Assembly: GCA_025677815.1 (NCBI GenBank)
Contig: JAIXMP010000022.1
Coordinates: 310,001-374,000 of the forward strand
Source of the DNA: Phascolomyces articulosus
Taxonomy: Eukaryota > Mucoromycota > Mucoromycetes > Mucorales > Lichtheimiaceae
DNA: 64,000 nucleotides
Direction of reading: 5' to 3'
The notes beneath the pieces are model-generated. The model was not told the DNA's origin. It ran no database searches and saw only the letters and a program-made list of their open reading frames with translations. This document shows, one piece after another, positions 40,101-52,341 of this stretch; the stretch's first letter is position 1, and each line of letters begins with the position of its first letter. Made by a program: the position numbers and the translations under genes.

Positions 40101-43001
40101 TACTGATACTTCATTATCGAGATCCATTTTTAAGGTTTTTTTTTTTTTTTACCTGGCAACGCTTCGGCAATTGCAATACATTGTCGTAAAATATCAATTT
40201 GGAGCATTGGCCAACCAAATCTTAATTGTTCTTTCGCTACTGCACCACGTACTCCATCCTCAACATCCTTTTGCTTGTTTGGTTCATCGTCTTGTCCTTG
40301 GAGAGCGCCCAAGGCTCCACCATCATGGACATTACGTTCTAAAAATAAGAATCATCTTTTAATAAAAAAAACTCCTTCCCAATAACTCAAAATATATAAA
40401 TACAAGGAAATAACAGGTATCATTTTATTACCTCCTAATCCATAGACCTCACATATACGTTTCAAAACTTGGAGAATACCATCATCATTCTTGCCATAAT
40501 CTTTTTTCGATTGATCACGTGAGCTGGCCAATGTAGCACGACTTTGAATCAATAAGGGTAGCATTCGATTCACGCTCTCATACATTAACCATGCTGATTT
40601 TCGATGGTACCCAATTGCATTCAATACACTAGACATATGGGTCATTATATTGATCTATATAATATTTAAAGATTATGCATAAGATCATCATTGTTCCCAC
40701 TCAATTTTATATATATCCTTATGATCCAAATCATGAGTCCCTTTTCCTCCAGCATTCTTCTTAATTTAAATATTTACCTGATCCACGAGCGACAAATCAT
40801 CAAGTCGAGTTGTCCAAGCCTTTGTTACCCACTCTGAAACTTCATGACGAGGTATACCACTTTCTTTATGTTTGATGATATCTTCAATTTGCATGAATCG
40901 TCCAGGACCAATAAGTGCATCTGATGAGGAATCTTCTGTTAGTCTTCCTTGAATCAAAAGGTTAAGAACCTTATCACTCCATCCTCCATTTGCATAAATG
41001 GTTAATAAAAAGCGGGCCATTTTGATGGCAGTTTCGGCATAGATTAAACTAGGCATAGGTATAGATGATGTAGTGCTGACTTTACTATAGTGTTGAATAA
41101 GAGTCGAATAGCGTTGCATGACTTCAGATATGGTGGATCGTGGCCCTCCAATAAGTGGTGGTGACACTTCACTTGTTGGGGAACCTGGATTGCTTTCTAC
41201 TGGACTGTCTCCTGGAGCACTTTGTGTTCTAGATACAATATGCTTTTTTTTACCAGTTAACCATTTTCCATATATATATTCTATCCGACAAGAAAAACGT
41301 ATAAACTCTTACTCCAACATCTGCATGTAAATATTCCAATAATAATGTAGCACATGTTAAGCCTTCCATAGCACTTCCAAGCCATAAGTAATCTGATGTT
41401 GCTTTTGTTAACTCGGTAGCTTGAGTATAACTATTTGTAACATAAGAAAAAAAATCAGTAAATCAAAAAATTACACAAAGATAAAAAAAAACAACTACCG
41501 AACTTACTGGTTGACTGCATCTGGTAAACGACCTGCCAACAAATACAAATCGGCCAGCAGTTTTTTGACACGACCTGGTGTTCTCCTTTTAGTCTTCCCA
41601 TTCTCTCCCCCGTTTCCATGAGTACTTGTCGATCGAGTCATTGTTGGTTGTGGTGCTGCGAGAGGAGGAGACATTGGTGTGCGTGGTAATTTAGGTGAAA
41701 ACAAACCTGATTGCTGTTGCTGTTGTTGAGGAATTGGAGGTGGTTGTGGATGATGACTTAATGGTGGTGGTTTACTATTACCCACTGGTGTTGAAGCACG
41801 TTTCAATAACGATGATGACGAAGATTGGGTTGGCTTAGGTGGTTGTGATTGTCGATGATTGTTAAAAGGAGTTCCAGGTGTGCTTGCCGAAGGTTGAGGT
41901 ACAACGCTATTATTGCTATTGGGTGGTTCAAATTGCTGAGTGATATAATAGGATCGAGGCAATGGTGATTCTAATGCTGGAAGATTTTCGATTCGACTTG
42001 CCTATAATTTGTATTGACGTAAATATGATTCATCCATATAAACTGAAAAAGAAAAAATGTAATAAACCTTACCAAAATCGAGAACTGGCTAAGAATCTCA
42101 CTTGCAAAATCACATATCATGGTACTCATATAAAATGACATATTTCCAACATTAGGAATCATAATCAAACCCTTTGTATCGTCTGGTTGCGTTTCTGTTG
42201 GATCAAATGCAAAACAACGAGTTGCGATCGCAGTGGGATACTAATATATTTGTGAAATAAAAAGTTAAATATTTTTCTTCGGTTGTTTTGCCCTTATTAC
42301 TACTACTAACTACATCACAGTCGATCCATTAATTTATTTACCTTATGTAATGTATCGACAAAATGCTTATATCCTTCACTTAAATCTTTATCTTTCCACT
42401 CTTGACAATCCATGATACCAATAACCTATAATAACAATATATGCAAACACGAAAGTAAAAAACAAGTATGTTTTTTTATGTGTCAGTGGAACCCTTTTTA
42501 TAGAATATGACAAACTCTCTTGGTGAATTTTTTTTCCTTGTGATTAACTAATATATAACTTACACCAAAGATTCGACGATGTGGTTGAAAGTCTTCTAAA
42601 TGAGCATGGTCGCGTGTATACGTGGTTGTAAATTGAAAATGCATTTGTCCTTCTTGAAAGACTTGGCTGCTAAACATGGCTATACAATGTCACAAAAAAA
42701 AATAGAGTGGGAGGGGAGAACCGAGAGAACAAAAATAAATAAATAACATTGAATGTCCTGAATATAATTGTCGATGAAGTGTGTGTAGTTTTTAAAATGG
42801 TGGGAGATTAAGTGTTGGTCTATCAGATATATTACCGCCTGCACCCATTTGTAAGTCTGGAGTCACATCGCCAAGTCGAACAACACTGAATTTCTTAACT
42901 AGCTCAACATGTTTCCAAAATGTAGAGGTTTTGATGGGAGGAACAGGGACTAATAAAACTCGCACCCGACAGGATGAGGTTATATTTATTGCCAAGTCCA
43001 T
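37197..43001 (-). CDS. TRS120: TRAPP II complex subunit Trs120 (TRAPPC9)
   Basis: Large subunit of the TRAPP II complex, which regulates Golgi Rab GTPases (Ypt31/32) in late-Golgi trafficking. It has many exons and is estimated at about 1,300 aa. The N-terminus (MDLAINITSSCRVRVLLVP...) and HFQFTTTYTRDHAHLEDFQ...RRIFGVIGI match the Trs120/TRAPPC9 start. A TPR-like part holds AGRLPDAVNQYTQATEL and WLGSAMEGLTCATLLLEYL. The C-terminal half is Ig/ASPM-like beta sequence: PFGFDLELQNITLSTTG, ISIELENIGNIPVDFTSLSF, KRGCTGGTIQIDYGY, and a last domain ending DHEWAIIDVYES. A Pro/Ser/Gln-rich insertion encoded near 41540-41960 is probably disordered. The final bases overlap a doubtful opposite-strand open frame (36908-37219). 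Confidence 0.9.
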
Positions 43002-43619
43002 TCGTTAATAAGGATAACACGTCTCAAAAAGATTTCCTGGACGAGAAAAATAATGAGAAGTCTGTCGCTGTTGCTGTACAACTGAATTGAAATTTGGTTC
43101 TTGTTACACAAAAAGGGTCAGGTACAAACATTATCTTCCAGTTTAATATTGTGAACCTTCTCTTTGTGCTATGTGAGATTGTATACCATGAATACCTATG
43201 TTTTGGTATTATTAGTAACTGACATAAACCATAGTAAGTGAATTAGATTATAAATTTCTGTAAAATTTACAAAAACATCGTTTGCTTATTGATATAAGCT
43301 GCTATGGATGGGGGATCAGACAACAAACAACTTGAAAGAAAAGCAGGAACTGATAACCCCCATTCCGATACCAGTGATAAAATGAAGAAGTGTTTAGCAT
43401 GTATATAACAACAGTAGCGATAAGAACAATATAATAATAGGAAATGTAACTCCAATAAAGAAAAGACACGTTACATAGCAAACGAAATTATTTATGTTTA
43501 CATGGTGTAAGTAAAATGCAAAATGTTTAATATATCTCTACAAATGAAATTATGCCGTTGTAATAATGATAAAAATGATAGGCTAGAATGTAAAATTACA
43601 AATTGTTGGTCTTTCTTTT
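43002..43619. promoter_or_regulatory. Intergenic: Trs120 promoter and Utp10 3' flank
   Basis: About 620 bp between two minus-strand genes. It is AT-rich, with one 62-codon frame of no recognisable character. It presumably carries the Trs120 promoter and the Utp10 polyadenylation region. Confidence 0.45.
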
Positions 43620-46600
43620 TTAGTTAAAGAACTTATCCAACGATTCACCCAAATGCAACTCGATTTGAGAGTTGACTTGCTGTACAAGTTTCTCCACACG
43701 ACGATCATCATCTAATAAAAAATAAGAGTAAACAGAGTATAAGTAAAAAAAGTTACCCAAAACAACAATCATTGTAATAATAAAAAGAAACAGGATAATA
43801 ATATTTACCTTCCATGAGTTCAGCAAGGAACGAAATACTCTCTGCCAAAAACAAGAGCCATTCTTCGCCCATGCGTACATAGAATTCTTCCAAACATTTG
43901 AGCGCAGCCAAACGAATTTCTGGTACATCTTCTCTGGTCTTCATCAATACCTTGTAATTCATTGGCTTCCAAAGAGTATCGTTGGCAACAGTTTGAGCCA
44001 TCTGTCCCAAAAGTGGTACCAAATAAGTGGACATCCGGTTCAAGTATTGATCTGGTGATTCATTTTCACCCATCACCATCATTTGATCCACAACAGGATC
44101 CAAAATCTTGTCAAATTTACTGGCGTTCCACAAATTATCGTTATCGTATTGGAATGACTTGCGCAATGCCAACATGATGTAGTTCCATAGTGTATTGGGC
44201 ACTGCTTCACCAGAAGTATATTGTTGCAAGCGACCAATCACATCATCAATCACATAGCCAAAGTAAGGTGTCACGATCGATTTCAAACGGTCAAACAAGG
44301 CATCCAACAACTTGTAAAAGAATAATACCCGCTTTTCAAGATCTTCATTTTGTTCCTCTTCGTCTTCATTGGCCAATTCAACAGTAGCCCAATCCACAAC
44401 CTTGAGGTAAAGAGGTTTGAAAAGTGTTTCGTTGAGCTTCATAACCAAGTTCAAAAAGACGTTGATCATGGCACGCTCTAATTCATCGATTTCAAGTTCA
44501 TTAAACTTGTCACCGTATTGTCGACGGATATCAAATCCTAACAAGAAGAACTTGAAAATTTGTTTATAGTGAGACACCATCACATCATTGCTCATAGTGT
44601 GGATGGTATCGGAAATCATCGAGACAACTGCTAAAGCAGACTATAAAATAATTGTACATATTAGGATAAAGCTAATTTACACTTTTTTTATATCAAGATC
44701 TTTAGACAAATAAAAGCTGATTTGTTACCTTTTTACCCTGAGTCATAGCAGATTCATAGCATGCAAATACTGGATTGAGAAGTACACGTGGAGGAATCTT
44801 TATAGCCATTGTTGCTAAAACTTCGGTGACCTTGTTTTCAACCAAGACCATTTGAGGATCTTCATCATCATGTTCATAAATAGCAGAGTCAAGCAATCCA
44901 CTAAGCATCTTGGAAATGTAAGGGCTCATAAAGTGTGGCAATTCGGTAACAACGGTTTCCAAACAACCCACAATAGCCAATCGAAGCATGATACTGGGGT
45001 TTTCTCCTTTGATGTTATTCGAAAGTAATTCCACAATGATTGGCATAAACTTTGGAAGATGAGGAATTGATCTTGGACCAGTGGCTTGGCATATGACAGC
45101 CAAACAAGAAAGACTGGAAATCTTAACTTGGATATTGGGTAATTGCAAACATTCGGACCCTAGGATAACAGGGAGACCATCGATAAATGGAGCAGGATAT
45201 ACATTTCCAGAGAATCGGGCCAATGTAGATATGCAGAGTAAAGCACTTTGTTTGTTGATAGCGCCATCTTCTTCACTGCAACCCAAACGTCCTTCATTTT
45301 CAATAGCGGCAAAGAATTCCTTGGCCATACCCACAAGTAATTCTTCTTCTTCACTTGAAATGTTTTGTTCAAAAATGGTAACACGTTCGTTAAACAAGTT
45401 CATTGCCTTGCGTCGCACCAAAACATCCGAATGCTTGAGCAAGTGGGAAATAACGTCCACAAAGGTATGCAATGAAAGAAGACCGTTAACACGATCCAAA
45501 ACATCGTAAACGACCTTGATAGCACCGCGCCAAAACTTGACAATTCCAGGTTTGGCACCTTCAGAAACGGCATAACGTTCACGGTATTCACCAAAGTAAG
45601 AGAGAATCTTGAGAAGTAATTCGATTGTCTTGAGGTATCTGGGTTGCATCTTTTCTTCAAAGTCTTGGTCGGCATTCATTCCTTCAATAATTTTGGCAAG
45701 GAAGCTTCGTGACACAAGCAATTGATCGATATAGTTGAGCACAATAACCTTGTAACGACGAAGATCCTTAGCACTATGCTCACTCAAATCAAATACGGTG
45801 GTACCAGCTGTTGTCATGGCCACATCTTCCTGTTGTTTATCTTCTTGAGGTTTATCATTGGGTAACGTATGCAAGTCATTAAGCAACGAATAGACAGCAT
45901 TGATTTGTGTCTCAGCAGCGAATTGTTGACTGATAGCCTTACAGAATTCAGCAAGAGACCCAGATTCATCTTCCTTAGAGAATCTGACTGCATACTTTTC
46001 AAGCAACAAAGAGATAATGGCATACAAGAATTCGTCTTCGCCCAAAGTGCGGATAAGAACTGTGAACAACGGCAAACGACGATGCTTAGGGATATGAATG
46101 AGTGCATCTACAAACACCTTGATGATAGGCTTGATTTGAAGCGTGATAGCAGCTTGATTTTCATTTTCACGTCGGCTGGACTCTACCAAAGGTGGGATGA
46201 TCTTTTCGAGAGTTTGATGAATGACTTGGAAACTGTAATTATCGTCTTGACGAAGTACGTTGGCACCCATGAATGTGAATACTGTCATAATGTTGTGCAA
46301 GACAATTTCGGGGTAAATCGAAGCAATAGTTGCCATGAGCAATAATGCTTGGTTGTGGGTTTGTGGGTTGCTTGTTGTACGAATGCACTGTACAACAGAA
46401 TCAACACGAAGTGCGGATTCTTCAAGAGATTGCTTATGATCCTCCGCAGCACGGATAATACGAGTAAGAGATGACATAATCAATTGACTAATATACTCCA
46501 AAGAAACAGGTGCATCACGTAATTCAGCGTTGATCATAGCTGCAAGCGTATCAAAGAGTCGTTTAACGAGTAATACATCGTTCCCAATAACTGTCGATTC

Positions 46601-49600
46601 AATAAGTTCAAGGATAGTAACTAATTCATATAAATCGACCTTCGATTGTTGCTTTTCTCTGTAATAATAATAAAACTGGTCAGTTTTTGCAAATACGGAA
46701 GTGGCCAACTTAGGGCAATGCAAAAGGGTAACTTTTACTTACTTTCTTGCGCGTTTTGTGGTGGTTTCGACATCAACAACAGTTTGGTTCAATCCTGTAA
46801 CAACAGATGTCAAGAATTCTTCATAAAGTTTAACAGGAATACAAATTTTGTTCAACACTTTCTTAGCCAAATGGACATCATGCTGTTCAGCATTGGTAGC
46901 AATATCGATAAGAACACCAAAAATAGCACGCTGTGCCATTTCCTTGGCATTCTTGAAAAACTCGGGTGAAATTTGCTTGAGAGCAAAACGACGTGTGGAC
47001 ATTTGCCAACCATCCTCATCTTCGCCACCGGCCAAAGTATTATGGTTTTGCGACAATTGCAAGAACAAAGATAATGACTTATCGCCAGTCTTGCCAAACT
47101 GAACAGCGTTTTCGGGCAAGTAGCATCGAATAAGGAGACCCATAAGAGTTGCATTTTTTATCTTGGCTTCCAACAATGGAAGGACAGCTTGTAATTTCTG
47201 GTGGATATGAATGTCATCAAGTAGAGTAAGAAGAGCCACTTGGAGTTGAATGGATGGTGATGCTTTAGTATGATCAAGCAACAAGTTAAGAACTTGGGTG
47301 CCTTGAGTCTTGATTTGTTTATCCTTGGAAGTTTCACTGGCAACGAAAAAGTCATTGACAAGCTTAAGGATACAATCAGGATCTTCAGTGACTTCATGGC
47401 TTCTGCTTGAAATAATCTCAATAAAATTGGCAATAGACTGAGTACGGATATCCTTGATGGTCGTATCAGATCGGGCATAGATGGTGCTGGCACTTAATAC
47501 AGACAAAATGACAGGTTTAGTGGTTTCATTTGCTTGTGCTTTATCACTACCCTTTTTAATCAAACCATGACGATGGTAAAAACGGCGTAATTGACAAAGA
47601 CATTGAGTAGCACATAAACGGATTTGTTGTTCAGAATCGTGAAGCGAAGCGAGCAAACAAGGAACAATGTGTTGAAGATCATTGTCACCATCAACATAAC
47701 AACTCATAAGTGAAGCCGCAATTTGTAGCGAGCGTGCTCGTACAGCTGTGGAGTAATCTGTATTGGTAATTTTGCATATTAGCTATCTTTCTCTCTCTAA
47801 AAACTCTTATTCCCAGTTTACTCCTATCTCTCATTTTACCTTGATCAACCCAAATGCTCATCAAGAATGCAAAAACATCTTCCTTTAAATGTCTTGACAC
47901 CAAGGCAGATAACATGGTTTCAAAACAGCCAAGAGTCGGTCCACCTACAAAAGTACCAAACAATATTTTCAAAAGCTCTGCATAATGCTGATCTTTGACA
48001 TTGAACCAATCCACACTGGTTGGTTGAGGTCGTAACGAGGAAACTGTCACTGAGAAAGTGTATTGAATCAAGTTGGCTATAGCTGATTTTGGCAAATCGT
48101 GGATCTTGCGAAGCATGTCCAATGTATTGTTAGATACCTTGTCATCATTCGCAGTATAGTTGGAAGGCAATTGTGTTTGATAAATGGCAAACTTCTCCTC
48201 CTTCGTCATAGATTCCAATACAGCATTTGTCACGAATACATAATTGGATGCATCAAATTGTTCTTTCATTGCTTGAGTGATGACCAACAAAGCAATGATT
48301 TTTTGTGGGCTTGTTCCGTCACGGATCATTTGTGTCCAATATGCTAAGGGAATCACAGTCCTGTCAGCAATCTTACAGAGATTGGAAGCTTCTTTGTCGA
48401 TAAACAATTTACTAATAACAGTATCACATTCGCCTTCTTTGGTTGATTTGAGGATATCGCGTACATGATCTAATAAGTTACCGAGAATAGATTTCTTGTC
48501 GAGATGGATCTGCTTTGTTTGCTTGACAAGTTCCTTAATAAGTTTTGATGGAGCACCAAAAACAAAAACAGATAAAATGCGAGCAATATCAGGAGATGAC
48601 TTGGGATACTTCTTGCTAAAATCACCCAAAAGGAATTTGAACACAGGAATGGCTTCCTTACGGAATGCACCTCGTTCTTGAAGCAATTGGGATAAAGAGG
48701 ATAAAATTTTTCGGCCAGGTACGAACTTGAGCAAATGATCAGGAATATCACACACAGCATATGCAAGAAGCTCATTAAAATGGTCCAAACACCCCAACAA
48801 CGATGATTCGATAATATCAGGACTCTGTTTAAATATATAAGCACCGTAAGTAACACAAGTCAATTATAAATCTACTTGAAACACTCTCCTGTATATTCAA
48901 AAAAAAATCACCATACCTTGATCAACGGACTGTCTTCATTCTTGATAACGCTGATAAGTCGCTTCATAGCTAACAAACGTGTCGATGCGGCAGGACTGTT
49001 CAAACTGAGATACAAGGTTGTATTTGCTTCTTGAACAATCTCATGGCCTGTACCTTTGAAACCTGCTGCAGAGAAATCATAAAGTGCCTTGGATTTATTG
49101 GTATCATCTTGAACACTCTTGATCTGTTCCTCCAAAACCACGTCCAAATCTTCAATGTAGCGTTGTGACAAGGTAACAAGAAGGGATCGGAAAGCATCGA
49201 TATATTCATCGCTTGGTGATTCAAGATAGCCCTTGATAGCACAGCTGGAAAGCAATTGGATGTTTTCGTGGGATAACAAACCTTCCATTGCCAATGAGTT
49301 CAACAATTCAGCCTTTTCTGATGACTTGGGAACGGCTTTGCAAAATTCGGACATGGTAAGGGACATGAAACGATCTGTTGCATATTTTTGTGCAATTTCA
49401 AGAAAACACGATTCAAATGCTGGTGCATTAAAGATTCGTTTGATAGCTTTGTGCGTAAATCCTTGGAAACTATGTTGTGATTGAGCAAGATGGACAATGG
49501 TAAGCAAGCAATGATTAAAGAGTGTTTCGTTATGATTTAGGATCATCTTGTTGGTGATAGTAAGGAGGGCATCTTGGCTAAGGGCTTCACGAGAAGACAA

Positions 49601-50616
49601 TTGTGACACAACCATATAAGCAGCAATTTGAAGCTCTGGGTTTTGGCGACGGGTCAGTGAATCAATCAAATAAGGTAGCAATGCAACCATTGTATCATCT
49701 GTTACTCGGTTAATGGCATTGACAAAATCGGTCAAAGTTGCAGCAAAAAAGGAATACAAAACTTGGAAAGGTACGGGTGCATCAATCACTGTCTTGCATA
49801 CAAAACTAAGTACACGTCGATTTTTTTTCATTGCCTTGATCAACATTGATCGATCCAATGGAATGCTGCTCTTCTTTACAGGTAAAAGAAATGACCAAGA
49901 TGTATTCTCCCTTTATATATATAATTTATATATTTGCATATTTAGTTTCTTTCTTTCATCTATTTCATAAACAATAAACAAAATGCTTTGTTTGTCTTAC
50001 TGGATCTGGAGCAATGACACCATCCGAACAAATGATTTCGTTTCGTGATATGGCAAAATACAAGCAAGCACTGATTCCACATTAAAATCTTGTACGCGGA
50101 AACGACGAATCAACCATTCAAGTGTTTTTCCAGCAGGTTTCAATAAAAAATAAGGTGATAATTGATATAAAAATGCACCAATACTTTTATCCAATTTGGC
50201 ATTCTCTTCCGCGGTCTATTTGTGATTCATACATAGTTATATGAGTACTCTCATAACAAACTATCTCCTAATTGAATCATTCATACACACATACACATTA
50301 TGCCTCTTATCCTCTTCGTCCCTATGAATTTTCTGATTCTATACAAATTCAAATGATTCTTACTTACCTGAAGTACACGATCATAACCTTTCATTTTCTC
50401 GGAAAACAATGTCTTTTGAAAAGGTGTGAACTTGCTGTCAATAATGGCTAGTTCCATAACACCATTTAACGCGATCGAATAGATCGTTTCGAGATCTTGA
50501 TCGGCAGCTTCTCTCGATGTAAATAGAAAAGAAGCCTTGTGTCTTCTTGTTCCTTCAGTGACATTGCGTAAATCGGCGGTACCGATCCGCTTGAGCTGAT
50601 CTTGCAAGGATGTCAT
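43620..50616 (-). CDS. UTP10: U3 snoRNP / SSU processome HEAT-repeat protein Utp10 (HEATR1)
   Basis: Exons 50616-50368, 50215-50001, 49910-48917, 48824-47840, 47757-46743, 46658-44729, 44640-43809 and 43711-43620 sum to 6312 nt, 2103 aa (human HEATR1 about 2144, yeast Utp10 about 1769). Utp10 is a nucleolar scaffold of the t-UTP subcomplex, needed for pre-18S rRNA processing and linked to rDNA transcription. The N-terminus MTSLQDQLKRIGTADLRN is followed by FTSREAADQDLETIYSIALNG, which is typical of the family. The body is made of alpha-helical HEAT repeats. Near residues 1780-1900 is the BP28CT-type region, and the protein ends with helices through LHLGESLDKFFN. No break is seen. It is transcribed divergently from the chitin-synthase-like gene at 52342. 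Confidence 0.95.
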
Positions 50617-52341
50617 TGAAAAAAATAAGCCAAACGGTCGAAAAGAAGCAACCACCAAAAAAATATGCCAAAAAAAAAATTCTTAATCTTTTTTTTCTGG
50701 CTGAGTTGAAATTTATTGGCCACAGCCAGAAAAGATGTGGATGATGTGCAATGTTGTCTATTATTTCAAAGCAGGAAGCATCTTTTTTCTTATTATTGAC
50801 ATTCACATTCAATAATTCTTTAGTGGTATTAATATTCAATTTTTTAACATTCTTTCACTACTATAACTACTACACATATTCTTATTGAAACATTATGCAA
50901 TTATAAGTAACCCAACATGATTACTACGTAACTTATTTATAACTTGATGTATATTCAGGTTTTAAGTATACTATTGAATATCCTTTTCTTTAACTACTAC
51001 TGGCCTTTAACATAATTCATGCGTATACTAGAATGATATTTAAAATCTAAATAAAGTGCCTGAAGGTAATTACTGAGGAGGCAGTAAATACATTTTAGTG
51101 GGCAACAATTTTCTTTCCTCTTGAATGGATGATACTATGTAATTAGTTACTATTTTACTTTAGAGATGGTTTTTGCCCTGTACTATCTATTTAAATATAT
51201 ATATACTGATACTGTATGTTCCCGTCAAAAAATGAAGAAATGGTTTGTTAAATGAAAGTAGTATTAGATAAAAAGAGTGTAAATACGTATTTTTTTGAAA
51301 GAAAAGAATGAAAAGCATTTTATTTAGTTCTCCAAAAAAAAATTGATTATATCACGAGTCCAACCAACATCAATTTCAAAACTATCTTGTATGGTCAAAA
51401 ATTTAACTTCCAACTCAGTATACCCAAATGTCGTCAGTATATTCTAGTTATGTCTCTTTTAATTCAATCATTAAATCCAAGTAATTCTTTTTGTTTGTTT
51501 ATTAAAATTGACAATTATACTATTACTGCGCATATATAAATTTGTTTGAATAATGAAATTATTATCTCGCTAACAACAAATTTATAATCTTGATCGAAGA
51601 AAAGGAGCTTTCATCTCTTTGATTAGTTGTTATTACGATAAATATTATAAACAATAGCTATGTAGTGGAAAATACCATTCGGTAGGAGTAATAAACATAA
51701 CAGCATAACATACAATTGAGGAGCTGACGATTTCCATTTTTATGCTATAAAAAACCATTCTGCTAGAAATAGTCAATATCCACATGACGTAAAATTATTA
51801 ATTATTATTAATAAATATGGTTCCTCATCAACAATAGTAGAGTTGCTCTACATTATATAATATACCTTTAACAAATACATAGTCAAAATAGGTTTGCAGA
51901 TATTAACGGACGCTATAAAAAAAGTACTTGCATAAAAATAATCTTACGGTACAATTAGTCTATATGATATAATCATTAATTCAGAGTTACCAGCAACAGT
52001 TGGTTCGTGCGAAATACCGAACTGTAGCACTGCCAACATGGCGATTATCTGAGCATTGTACATTCATATTGTTAGTATAACAATGATTTACATATATAAC
52101 CGTTTTGGTAATGGCGGCTATTGGTCTATAGTTTACATAAAAACATACACTGGTGGTAGATACTTTAACCGTACTTTTATTCTTTTATTAAGGAACACCA
52201 TTGGTCGAAATATCACAAAGGTAGGCCACATAAACCTTACTTTTCTATTTAGATATAAACTCAGTCATACAAAAAAAAGCCTGATGCGAATTGTTGGTGT
52301 AGAACGGAACAGTTTCTTTCAATATACATTCTTAAAAGTAC
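50617..52341. promoter_or_regulatory. Divergent intergenic region, Utp10 and chitin-synthase-like promoters
   Basis: About 1.7 kb of AT-rich DNA between two divergent genes. A 132-codon frame at 52056-52454 partly overlaps the first chitin-synthase-like exon in another frame and looks spurious. No myosin-motor-like sequence, which some class V enzymes carry upstream, was found. Confidence 0.5.

Noticed and set aside
45081..45509. 142-codon plus-strand open frame inside Utp10
   Set aside because: It is an antisense shadow of a long conserved Utp10 exon.
50617..52341. Myosin-motor domain of a class V chitin synthase
   Set aside because: No motor motifs (such as a GESGAGKT-type P-loop) were found on the plus strand, and an in-frame stop lies just before the proposed start at 52342.
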